Of a stretch of DNA of 47,776 nt, positions 26,792 through 34,482 are shown in pieces. Below the pieces are notes generated by a model that made no database searches, had not been told where the DNA came from, and saw only the letters and a program-made list of their open reading frames with translations. Numbering within the stretch: the first letter of the stretch is position 1; each line of letters opens with the position of its first letter. Made by a program: the position numbers and the translations under genes. This DNA comes from an uncultured Bacteroidales bacterium (GTDB lineage: Bacteria > Bacteroidota > Bacteroidia > Bacteroidales > Muribaculaceae): NCBI GenBank assembly GCA_902792435.1, contig CADAZN010000019.1, positions 1-47,776 on the forward strand. Direction: 5' to 3'.

Positions 26792-28087
26792 ATGGACAAT
26801 GCAAGCTCATCGGGCTTTGTGGTTGATTCGTTTGAGGGCGTTAACGACCACTTCACCTCGCTTAAGATACTAGAGAGTCACGGTCACAACGTGCTGGCTC
26901 GTGCCAAGCGTTTTGGACGGTGGTATCTGCTCAAAGGACTTGCTCCCAAGGAGTCGCAACAGGCGTCATATCACGAGATGCTGGTTAAGGAATTTGACAT
27001 TATGATGCGATTGCAACACCTTGGTATTGTGCAGACTGTGGGTTTAGAAGACGTAGATGGAATGGGCAAGTGCATAGTGATGGAATGGGTCGAAGGCATA
27101 ACACTTGCCGAGTGGCTCAAAGGTCAGCACACGCGAGAAGAGCGTCAACAGGTGGCAAGTCAGCTGATGGATGCTCTGGCTCACATCCATCAGCATGGTG
27201 TGGTGCACCGTGATATCAAACCTAGCAATATCATGATTACCACCAACGGACAGCAAGTGAAGATTATTGACTTTGGGCTCGCCGACACCGATGTGCATGC
27301 CACACTCAAGCAACCCGCAGGCACCCATAGCTACATGGCACCCGAGCAGGCACAGGCAGATGCGCCCGATGTGCGCAACGATATTTACAGCTTGGGACTG
27401 GTGCTAGAACAATTGCAACTCGGCCAACTCTACAAGAACCCTATAGCTCGTTGCCTTATGCCCATCGATAAGCGATATCAGAGTATTGCTCAACTCAAGG
27501 AAGATATTGAGCGCAGCAAGCATCGCCGACGAATGATGAAGCTGGTTGGTTTTGCCATTGGAGTCTCGCTAGTGATTGCTGGCATCATGTTAGGATTGGG
27601 ATATGCTGGGCGTAAGAAACTTGAAGAACCCTCTGGGAGATTTGAGTTTAAGGATGCTTTAGGATTTGTCTATACTAATTGGGATAATGGCTACACACTC
27701 AATGTGTCAGTACAATATACTGGTCGTGGTATTAAGAATGTTACATTGCAGCAAGAGCAGCGATTCGTTAATCGCAGTTGGAACGTTAGTGAGCTGGGCT
27801 TCGGCTGTTTCCGAAATCATTCTGAAATACAGAATATCACAATTTATAGTACAAGTTTTGGCATTCAAAAAAACTCTTTTAAAGGCTGCACAAATTTGAG
27901 GAGCATAACGATGCCAAATCTTATGGCTGTACCCGATATGGGCAGTGGCGGCTGGCAAACGGTTATTGACTCCATCTTTGAACCAGAACATTTTGAGAAT
28001 GTGACGCTCTATGTCCCCATTGTGGAGGAGATGAAGCGCGACTCATCGTGGTGTAAGTTCAAGCACATTGAGCCTTTATCAAAATAA
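26792..28087 (+). CDS. Transmembrane Ser/Thr protein kinase with BspA-like ectodomain
   Basis: 431 residues. An N-terminal Hanks-type kinase domain (residues ~20-245) has Lys48 (YLLKG), the probable alpha-C Glu67, HRDIKPSN with Asp141 and Asn146, DFG at 160-162 and APE at 183-185, so it should be active. The glycine-rich loop is atypical (no GxGxxG) and the C-lobe is short. One membrane segment (about 250-272) follows KHRRRMMK. The outer part (273-431) has LRR_5-like pieces (CFRNHSEIQNITIYS, SFKGCTNLRSITMPN) and a cap, so the kinase domain is cytoplasmic and the sensor periplasmic. The ligand is unknown. It follows the HTH-like gene by 106 bp with its own promoter. Confidence 0.88.
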   Translation: MDNASSSGFVVDSFEGVNDHFTSLKILESHGHNVLARAKRFGRWYLLKGLAPKESQQASYHEMLVKEFDIMMRLQHLGIVQTVGLEDVDGMGKCIVMEWVEGITLAEWLKGQHTREERQQVASQLMDALAHIHQHGVVHRDIKPSNIMITTNGQQVKIIDFGLADTDVHATLKQPAGTHSYMAPEQAQADAPDVRNDIYSLGLVLEQLQLGQLYKNPIARCLMPIDKRYQSIAQLKEDIERSKHRRRMMKLVGFAIGVSLVIAGIMLGLGYAGRKKLEEPSGRFEFKDALGFVYTNWDNGYTLNVSVQYTGRGIKNVTLQQEQRFVNRSWNVSELGFGCFRNHSEIQNITIYSTSFGIQKNSFKGCTNLRSITMPNLMAVPDMGSGGWQTVIDSIFEPEHFENVTLYVPIVEEMKRDSSWCKFKHIEPLSK

Positions 28088-28107
28088 CGTTATTTAGGAA
28101 GAAATTA

Positions 28108-28242
28108 ATATCTCGCGATGAGCAGATGGAGCGCAATGGTGGCGGCCAGTGGGTATCGACTCACCGCGTCCACAAGTCTAAGAAGCAATACTCCCGCAAG
28201 CGCTTCAAGAGTGACACAAAACGAGCCATCAATGATGAATGA
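28108..28242 (+). pseudogene. 5'-truncated second copy of the small basic protein gene
   Basis: This stretch encodes ISRDEQMERNGGGQWV, then STHRVHKSKKQYSRKRFK and a divergent tail ending INDE, matching residues 19-52 of the protein at 22705 with one change. The first 18 residues and the sigma-54 promoter are missing. The only in-frame ATG is at 28126, giving 38 residues. The frame is open from 28072 and overlaps the end of the kinase gene in the -1 frame. It may be a remnant, a short gene translated from the kinase mRNA, or a frameshift extension. The near-perfect preservation argues against an old relic. Confidence 0.6.
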
Positions 28243-28259
28243 TGGCTCGCTTTGTTTTT
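28221..28259 (+). terminator. Terminator after the kinase / truncated small gene
   Basis: A perfect 9-bp stem (CGAGCCATC / GATGGCTCG) around a 10-nt loop is followed by CTTTGTTTTT. The stem overlaps the last codons and stop of the truncated small gene. Confidence 0.75.
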
Positions 28260-28296
28260 GTGAAAGGAATGTAGTTATTGGAGTTGTTGATTTTCG

Positions 28297-29475
28297 TTAG
28301 TTGCTGCTTGTCTTGGTGTTCTTGCGTCGTGAACACTGCCAGTTAGAAGGATTGCTGTAGCCAATGCGGAAAGGCAGTGGTTTTACTTTGTCGGCATTCT
28401 CGATGTAGGCTCTGTCAAGCTCGGGCTGCTTCTCCATGTGGAAAATGTTTTGAGGACGGACATAGGTGCCATAAAGCGTCACGTCAAAGTTTTCGGTAAG
28501 ATATTTGTAGGGTACTCCCGAATCGTCGCCCACAATATATTGAGAGTTGTTTAAAACAATGTCGAGCATTTCGGAGAAACCTTTCCAGTGCAACAGGTAG
28601 GAGGCGGCTTTGAAATAGCTTGCCACAGTGTGGCCTGACAGCGCCTTGTTGAAATACTTCTTCACATTCTCTTCAAATTTTTTGTTTACCACGTTAGCCG
28701 AGATGTAGTATAGCGTCTGCTCGTGGTTTGACCCTTGCTTGAAGAACTTATACATCATGACATTGCCATTTCCTCCTCCGTCGATGAGCTCACCTTCGTC
28801 GTTGATGGCCTTGTTCTCAATAGAGATTATGTCATAACCAGCTGTTGCCATGAGCATTGAGAGAACGGGGCAGGTGCCGTCGAGCTCGTTGTTGTCAAGG
28901 TCTTTGGCCATGTCTTTAGTGATAAAGTAGCTGATTTGCAAGAATGTTGATAGAGCCTTGCGGTAGGACTGATAGTGTGCATAGTTGGTCTTGATGTCGG
29001 TGCTGATGGGTGAGCCTGGATTCTCGAGTCCGCACAGGATGTAGGTGTCGGCATCGGGGAAGATAGTGGTGGGGAAGAGGAAATCGGCTCCGCTGAAGGG
29101 GTAGAACACAAGATCCACTTTATCTCTGAAGTCCTTGAAGTCATTTCTTACAAGCGAGTCGAGCATGGAGCGAGACTTGCTGCCAAGGTTAAGGAGTCGG
29201 TTGATTTCCTTGCTATATTTTTGCCAGCTTTGTGCGTCTTCTTCGCTCATGGTGATGCCATCTTTAGAGATGCCTGCATAGAAGCGGGTAGCGCGATTGA
29301 TGTTGTCATCACCCTTGAGTTTAGGTAAACTGTCGTTTTGAGTAATTGCTGTAGAATCGTTTCCTGTAGAGTCTTTTCCTGCAGTGTTTTTCTCTCCTTG
29401 TTGAGAGCATGATGATAGAAACGCTACTGTGGTTAGTAATGCGATTAGTGCTTTAGTGAGTTGTTTTGTTCTCAT
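28297..29475 (-). CDS. Lipoprotein of unknown function
   Basis: 392 residues. The signal peptide ends in a lipobox with Cys23 (FLSSC), followed by a Ser/Thr/Asp-rich linker (residues ~26-55). I do not recognise the family. The body contains KVDLVFYPFSGADFLFPTTIF near residue 120 and a conserved-looking GLENPGSP, followed by mostly helical sequence. The C terminus is basic (CSRRKNTKTSSN). The gene is alone between a rightward terminator on one side and the rpmA terminator on the other. It is probably anchored in the outer or inner membrane; no function can be assigned. Confidence 0.7.
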   Translation of the reverse strand: MRTKQLTKALIALLTTVAFLSSCSQQGEKNTAGKDSTGNDSTAITQNDSLPKLKGDDNINRATRFYAGISKDGITMSEEDAQSWQKYSKEINRLLNLGSKSRSMLDSLVRNDFKDFRDKVDLVFYPFSGADFLFPTTIFPDADTYILCGLENPGSPISTDIKTNYAHYQSYRKALSTFLQISYFITKDMAKDLDNNELDGTCPVLSMLMATAGYDIISIENKAINDEGELIDGGGNGNVMMYKFFKQGSNHEQTLYYISANVVNKKFEENVKKYFNKALSGHTVASYFKAASYLLHWKGFSEMLDIVLNNSQYIVGDDSGVPYKYLTENFDVTLYGTYVRPQNIFHMEKQPELDRAYIENADKVKPLPFRIGYSNPSNWQCSRRKNTKTSSN

Positions 29476-29664
29476 GAAGTTTTAATTATTTTGTTGTTAA
29501 ATTTTCTCTTGCTTGTGATTGCTTTTTTCATTGAACCAATACTAGTTTTGTTTGGCGATAAATCGTGTAATTAATAGCATCATTTTCGTTACAACATATA
29601 AGTCGTGAAATAATACACCTTAAGCGTGAGGGTGCCAAATTTTAGAGATTTGTCAACTAGTCTA

Positions 29665-29672
29665 CAAAAGTA
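29665..29672 (-). promoter_or_regulatory. Putative -7 box for the lipoprotein gene
   Basis: TACTTTTG on the minus strand fits TAnnTTTG about 190 bases before the start codon; no -33 box is found. The 377-bp gap 29476-29852 otherwise holds AT-rich sequence and the rpmA terminator. Confidence 0.3.
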
Positions 29673-29764
29673 CACATTTTTTTAACATGTAATGATGTCT
29701 TATGGATGTTTTTTACATAATAATAGTGTTTTATAATTGCTGTTGAATGTGTGTGAAATGGCAA

Positions 29765-29805
29765 AAAAATAAATCATCGACCACCTGTGATGGTGACCGA
29801 TGATT
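29765..29805 (-). terminator. Rho-independent terminator of rplU-rpmA
   Basis: AATCATCGACCACC pairs with TGGTGACCGATGATT in a 13-14 bp stem with two mismatches. On the minus strand it is followed by a run of seven T residues, about 50 bases past the rpmA stop. Confidence 0.8.
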
Positions 29806-29852
29806 AAGTGATAGTGTCTCGGTAGGGGTTTGTGGCCCCATGAGATGATGTC

Positions 29853-30125
29853 TTAGTTTTCTTCGCTTTGTTGGGGAGCAGCCACTACGTTAATGTAGGT
29901 GTGGCCAGCTCTGTGCTGGAACTCTACTGTTCCGTCAACGAGAGCATAGAGAGTGTGATCTTTACCCATGCCAACGTTTTCACCTGGACGGTGAACAGTA
30001 CCGCGCTGACGGCGGATGATGTTACCGGCCTTTGCGAATTGCCCTCCAAAAAGTTTCACTCCGAGTCGCTTGCTGTGCGACTCACGTCCGTTCTTCGAAC
30101 TACCTACACCTTTTTTATGTGCCAT
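29853..30125 (-). CDS. rpmA: 50S ribosomal protein L27
   Basis: 90 residues. It is a large-subunit protein near the peptidyl-transferase centre. [16 protein letters not shown] starts without the cleavable N-terminal extension known in Firmicutes, and [22 protein letters not shown] is the family signature. It lies 22 bp downstream of rplU in the usual rplU-rpmA order and shares its promoter and terminator. Confidence 0.98.
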   Translation of the reverse strand: MAHKKGVGSSKNGRESHSKRLGVKLFGGQFAKAGNIIRRQRGTVHRPGENVGMGKDHTLYALVDGTVEFQHRAGHTYINVVAAPQQSEEN

Positions 30126-30147
30126 AATGAAGTCGTTTTTTTAGGGG

Positions 30148-30468
30148 TTAAGCAATTACATCTTTAATCACGAGTTCGGTGAAGTACTGACGATGACCGT
30201 TCAAACGGCGATAGCCTTTGCGGCGTTTCTTCTTGAAGACGATCACGTGCTCTCCCTTAACGAGAGGCTGCTTAACTTCACACACTACTTTTGCACCCTC
30301 AACGGTGGGCGCGCCAACTGTAATGGCACCGTCGGCATCCACGAGGAGGACCTTGCTGAATTCTACTGCATCGCCCTCGTTCTTCTCGTCGCCGAGATAG
30401 TGAACAAACAATTTCTTGCCAGCCTCGGCTTTGAACTGTTGTCCCTGAATTTCTACAATTGCGTACAT
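30148..30468 (-). CDS. rplU: 50S ribosomal protein L21
   Basis: 106 residues, normal length. It binds 23S rRNA in the large subunit. [25 protein letters not shown] at the start and the [20 protein letters not shown] signature near the end are typical. It is the first gene of the rplU-rpmA operon, with a clear promoter and a leader of about 90 nt that may fold into an attenuator. Confidence 0.98.
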   Translation of the reverse strand: MYAIVEIQGQQFKAEAGKKLFVHYLGDEKNEGDAVEFSKVLLVDADGAITVGAPTVEGAKVVCEVKQPLVKGEHVIVFKKKRRKGYRRLNGHRQYFTELVIKDVIA

Positions 30469-30509
30469 TTAAATAATTGTATTGTAAGGGTTTCCCCTTA
30501 GTTAACCCG

Positions 30510-30558
30510 TTCGGCGGCCCCAAAAAAAAGAGGCACTTAGTCGAGCCTATCGGAAAAT
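30510..30558 (-). promoter_or_regulatory. rplU leader with a possible attenuator hairpin
   Basis: In the transcript orientation AGGC, an 8-10 nt loop and GCCT are followed by eight T residues, then a GGGGCCGCC segment, all within the leader before rplU. The stem is short, so premature termination or protein feedback is only a possibility. Confidence 0.3.
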
Positions 30559-30563
30559 CGGTG

Positions 30564-30594
30564 CAAAGGTACTACAAAGTTTTGTAACTACCAA
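30564..30594 (-). promoter_or_regulatory. Promoter of rplU-rpmA
   Basis: On the minus strand TTGG (30594-30591), a 19-bp spacer and TACCTTTG (30571-30564) match the Bacteroidetes consensus with one -33 mismatch. Confidence 0.6.
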
Positions 30595-30647
30595 GAGAGT
30601 CAAACAAAAAACTTTATTTTTTTATATTTTAACTGATGATTTCAAAG

Positions 30648-30701
30648 AATCGTAGGAATCGCTAGAATCGCTGGAATCAGTGGAATCACTGGAATCATTA
30701 A
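30648..30701. repeat. Nonamer tandem array (GAATCnnnn)
   Basis: Six 9-bp units follow each other: GAATCGTAG, GAATCGCTA, GAATCGCTG, GAATCAGTG, GAATCACTG, GAATCATTA. The array sits upstream of the rplU promoter in a 401-bp gap (30469-30869). The rest of that gap has a perfect 11-bp hairpin at 30787-30813 and no gene I can support. Confidence 0.75.
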
Positions 30702-30786
30702 AAAGTGTTAAAGGGAGGCAGCTAGGAGTGAGTGGGAATGGGTGGGGAAAGCCAGGGATTACTTGGTGGTGGCATTATGTCAAAGA

Positions 30787-30813
30787 GCTCTTGCAGAGGT
30801 GTTCTGCAAGAGC
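30787..30813. terminator. 11-bp perfect hairpin downstream of the third PorU-like gene
   Basis: GCTCTTGCAGA pairs perfectly with TCTGCAAGAGC around a 5-nt loop, 57 bases past the stop codon at 30870. The minus strand continues with TCTTTGACA, only a short T run, so it is a moderate terminator candidate. Confidence 0.5.
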
Positions 30814-30869
30814 AAAGGTATGTGATTCGAGTGACTCGGAGCAACGTTAAATCCAAAAGGATTGTCATG

Positions 30870-33800
30870 TTATTGGTATTGTGGGTCGTCGGCGATGACA
30901 AGAGTTCTGATTGGCGTGCTGCCATAGTTCTGCCCGTCGTTGTACTTACCGTAGAACTTGTATACACCTGGTGGCAATTTTTTGTTCCCAACCTTGAGGT
31001 TCCAGTCAAAGGGGAAAGATTGTTGTGTTTTGTGCCACCTCATAACGCCGTTATAATCAAATAGTTTGATTTCAACTTCGGGTGTGGATTCTAGAATTGA
31101 AGAGAAATTGAAAGTTGCAACTCTAGTTGCTGGTTCTTGTTCTACTGTGAGTGCTGCGTGTTGTACTGATCCCACTAAGAAAAAGATGTTTTTAGTAGTT
31201 TTGTTACCTGCGACATCATAGAGTGTGCATTGCAGAGAATGCTCACCTGGAGTTAGGTCCATGGGCAGGTGTAAAAACAGGTCCTTGCCATTATTGCTAA
31301 CTGAAGTGTAAGACTGCACGTTAGGAATACTCATCTTGCCATTGTCGATTGTGATCTCCATTCCGTTTCCTATGGCTGAAGTCTGACTGTTGATGGCAAT
31401 ATCGTCGGTTGCTTTGATAAACAGCGTGGATGAAGGTGATGCCTGACTGTACATGTCAAATAATTCCTCGTCGTCAAAATAGATGGCGTCGATAGATGGG
31501 GGAGTGTTGTCTCTCACTGTGTTAGAGCTGTTCTCATTATAGGAATTAATAATGAGATTGTCGTAACTGCCGTTAACCATTTCATCGCTATTGTCGCGGT
31601 GTGCATAAACAGTTACCAGACCTTTGGCTCCTGGGCTAAGAATGAATCGTGGAATTATTGCTTTAGCAACGAACTTGCCATTGACAACCCTGCCATTGAT
31701 TTGCGTGAGAATTTGTCTCGGGAAGAAGATGTCTCGGTTATTTTCGGTCACTTCTTTCTTTTGATAGTCGTAGATGGTGAGGGTGGCATCGCCATTGAAT
31801 GTTTTGTCAATTTCAGTTGAATTTGGGAGAAGAACGTTGGCCTCGACTGTTGTTTCCTGCATTGCTGTGGCAACTATATAGTCGGGATTTGGCGTTTGGT
31901 TGTTGATTTTAGTGATAGAGAAGAGTGGTTTAGGATAATTAACCTTTATGGCTGGGTCTCCCAAGAGTGAGAACATCATCTTGTTGTAGTTGGATGTGGT
32001 CCCAAATGATTGTTTAGCAAGCTTGTAGGCTTCGCCAATAGTTGGCAGGTATCCTTTTGTGTCATAGCAGAACATTGCTCTCACGAAGGCCTTGTTAAGT
32101 GCGTCGTTACCGTTGGCATAGGCTGCACGAGTCGAAGCCATCATGGCAATAGCTCCTCCGTTTGGATTATGGAACAAAACTTCCATCAAGCCACGTTGGT
32201 TGCCATCATATCGAGCTACATCGCAGCAAGCTGTTGTGACGATGGGCAGATGCTGATTGTTAGCATTTTTAGAGTCGATGGTGGTCCAGAGGTTAGCGGT
32301 TTTAGTGAGAGTTGTTCCGTTGGCATGTCCTACGTAGGTCATAAAGTATTGTCCAGCCTGAAGTTCTAAATTAAGGCTTCTTCGTCCTTCAACACAATGG
32401 TTGGAAATTGGGTCTCTAGGAAATTGTGAAATGAAAACTTTGTTTCTTGCAAACTTAGCATTTAGCTCGTCGTAGATGACATTTCCTACGCCTTCGGCTT
32501 GATAGGCGTGCATGTTTGAGTCACTAGCGAGATAGTCGGCTATTAAAAGGATGTTATTTCTCCATGGTCCATAGTCGGGATTGTTGACATAGTTGATGAT
32601 TTTGTCAACATCGCTCTCGGCTTCGGTGAGCGTTGTACAAGGGATGCGTCCAATCTCCAGCCTTAGCATGTCGGATGCTGGACTTTTTCCAGAGTTGTCA
32701 TCTAGTAGCCCGAAAAAGTCGTCGCATACATAGCTGCTGTTTTCATCGTTACTAGCGGTAGACTCATAGGTTAGGATAGCGTAGTCGTTCTTGGCAAGTA
32801 TTTGCCTGTTGTCATAACTGCCGGCACCAAACATGATAAGGTACTTAAACTTGGAATTGTTGTCTCGGTCATAGAACATCTTGTTCATGAGCCTTATGGC
32901 CATAGCGTCGGGGGTTCCGCTAGAGAATTCGTTGAAGATTTTCTGTTGGTCGAGAACGTGTACCGTCATTTTCTCTTTGTCTCGATGCAATTGCGCTAAT
33001 CTCTGTGCCTGAGCCATGAGTTTGTCGCAAGTGACAATCACCATGTCAGGAATAGGTAATGCATGAATGTTCTGGTTTGCGACAGGCTCAAATCCATCGA
33101 TAGATTTCAGCTCCTTAGCAGGGTCAAATGCTATGAACTGAGTCCAACTGGCAAGGTAGAGAGGGGTGAATGCACCATAGTTTTCCCTATAGTTTAACGT
33201 GTAGTTCTTTGGCGTTTGTGGGTTGTCGATATTCCACAACTCAGTGGTCGTAGTAGGGCTATTTATGGCAATGATGTCGGTCGATGAGACATTGTCAAAT
33301 CCCATCCTCATTTGGTTGAAAGGAATATCCTTGATATTGTTGTAGTGGTGGTAGGTGAGCATAATATAGTCAAGCTTTGCCCACTTGACAGGCTCATTGG
33401 GAGTGTCGAGCCCGATAGTAAGGGTGCCATTTTCGGGGAAAGCCGAATTGTTCTCAGGGTCCACCTTGATGCTGGGTGAAGTTGAGTTGTAGAACACATA
33501 TTCCGAAGTAGCTTTTTCTATATAATGAAGAACGCCGCTCAGGTCGATAGTGTTATTGTTTAATTTTAAAGATACATAAGAATTGCTTTTACCCTTAGCC
33601 GCCACACAAGGGTTGATAATCATTGCGGAGTCGACACAAGGTTTCACGAGTGAGTAGTTGATGTCGAGGGTGTTGTTTATCAAATCCTCACCCAGCATGT
33701 CTTTACCCGATTGTGATTTGGAAGTCAAATCTTGCTCGTGATGGAAGTAGTCGATGCTTGAATCTCTCAATTTTGTACCGGTGATTCCATAGGTGATGTT

Positions 33801-34259
33801 GCTTGGCTCTACTTTAGGCGTGCCGTCGTCGCTAGTTATGAAATAATAGGCCGTTGATGAGTAGCTATTGATTATTCTAGAAAATCGTGGTGATGACTGT
33901 GCTCCTGCTGCGTTGTAGTAGTGGATAGGTCCACATCCATAGAAATAAATTTTGTTTCCATAGTGCTTGCAGGGAACAGGCACGAGGTCATCGTGAGCAC
34001 TCCCGTCAAGGGTCTCGCTAATGGGGTGTCCTCCTGAGCCATACAGTCGCACACTGCGTGGATTGTTAAACCCCATTTGTGCCAGTTCTTCGTAAGTGAT
34101 TTGATACATTCCATCTTCATGAATGGCTATTTTCACCCAATTGCCTGTGGCTAGCCTGGATGTGGTGGCAAACGTGTTTGCCGGTAGTGCACGAGCAGTC
34201 ACTGGCGTAATAACCATTAATAAAAGGTTGATAGCAAAAAATAGCGTTTTTTTATACAT
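30870..34259 (-). CDS. PorU-like C25 cysteine peptidase (third paralogue)
   Basis: 1129 residues with a signal peptide (MYKKTLFFAINLLLMVITPVTARA). The N-terminal region (RLATGNWVKIAIHEDGMYQITYEELAQMG) is the PorU N-domain. The C25 catalytic dyad is kept: His645 in TYVGHANG and Cys679 in TTACCDVARYD. C-terminal beta domains end in a FlgD-like segment (FPFDWNLKVGNKKLPPGVYKFYGKY). PorU is the T9SS sortase that removes cargo sorting domains at the outer membrane. This gene is closest to the second paralogue at 34483 and less like the canonical copy at 39315, so its job may differ. It is monocistronic, bounded by hairpins. Confidence 0.82.
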   Translation of the reverse strand: MYKKTLFFAINLLLMVITPVTARALPANTFATTSRLATGNWVKIAIHEDGMYQITYEELAQMGFNNPRSVRLYGSGGHPISETLDGSAHDDLVPVPCKHYGNKIYFYGCGPIHYYNAAGAQSSPRFSRIINSYSSTAYYFITSDDGTPKVEPSNITYGITGTKLRDSSIDYFHHEQDLTSKSQSGKDMLGEDLINNTLDINYSLVKPCVDSAMIINPCVAAKGKSNSYVSLKLNNNTIDLSGVLHYIEKATSEYVFYNSTSPSIKVDPENNSAFPENGTLTIGLDTPNEPVKWAKLDYIMLTYHHYNNIKDIPFNQMRMGFDNVSSTDIIAINSPTTTTELWNIDNPQTPKNYTLNYRENYGAFTPLYLASWTQFIAFDPAKELKSIDGFEPVANQNIHALPIPDMVIVTCDKLMAQAQRLAQLHRDKEKMTVHVLDQQKIFNEFSSGTPDAMAIRLMNKMFYDRDNNSKFKYLIMFGAGSYDNRQILAKNDYAILTYESTASNDENSSYVCDDFFGLLDDNSGKSPASDMLRLEIGRIPCTTLTEAESDVDKIINYVNNPDYGPWRNNILLIADYLASDSNMHAYQAEGVGNVIYDELNAKFARNKVFISQFPRDPISNHCVEGRRSLNLELQAGQYFMTYVGHANGTTLTKTANLWTTIDSKNANNQHLPIVTTACCDVARYDGNQRGLMEVLFHNPNGGAIAMMASTRAAYANGNDALNKAFVRAMFCYDTKGYLPTIGEAYKLAKQSFGTTSNYNKMMFSLLGDPAIKVNYPKPLFSITKINNQTPNPDYIVATAMQETTVEANVLLPNSTEIDKTFNGDATLTIYDYQKKEVTENNRDIFFPRQILTQINGRVVNGKFVAKAIIPRFILSPGAKGLVTVYAHRDNSDEMVNGSYDNLIINSYNENSSNTVRDNTPPSIDAIYFDDEELFDMYSQASPSSTLFIKATDDIAINSQTSAIGNGMEITIDNGKMSIPNVQSYTSVSNNGKDLFLHLPMDLTPGEHSLQCTLYDVAGNKTTKNIFFLVGSVQHAALTVEQEPATRVATFNFSSILESTPEVEIKLFDYNGVMRWHKTQQSFPFDWNLKVGNKKLPPGVYKFYGKYNDGQNYGSTPIRTLVIADDPQYQ

Positions 34260-34382
34260 GATGAAAATAGATATTGTAAGAAGTGTGTTTTTAATATTTA
34301 TAGTATGTCTAATATATAATAACGTGAAAAGAATAGTTTTTATTGTTTAGGTAATTTGTTTAATGCTCCTGTTGGTAAGACG

Positions 34383-34426
34383 AAAAACACCGCACATGAG
34401 TCTTGGTTTTCACGTGCGGTGTTTTA
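34383..34426 (-). terminator. Rho-independent terminator of the second PorU-like gene
   Basis: A perfect 12-bp stem (AAAACACCGCAC / GTGCGGTGTTTT) with an 18-nt loop that may add pairs is followed on the minus strand by a T run (TTTTTCG). It lies about 60 bases past the stop codon. Confidence 0.8.
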
Positions 34427-34482
34427 GTGTGTGTCAGCTTTTATAAAACTACTGGTTTACAAGGTGTAAATCAACGAGTTGA

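Noticed and set aside
28118-28300. 60-residue plus-strand frame starting MSRWSAMVAASGY
   Set aside because: It is out of frame with the conserved copy of the small basic protein and overlaps the terminator.
29630-29660. GGCAC motif on the minus strand as a second sigma-54 site
   Set aside because: The -12 TTGC element is missing at the required distance.
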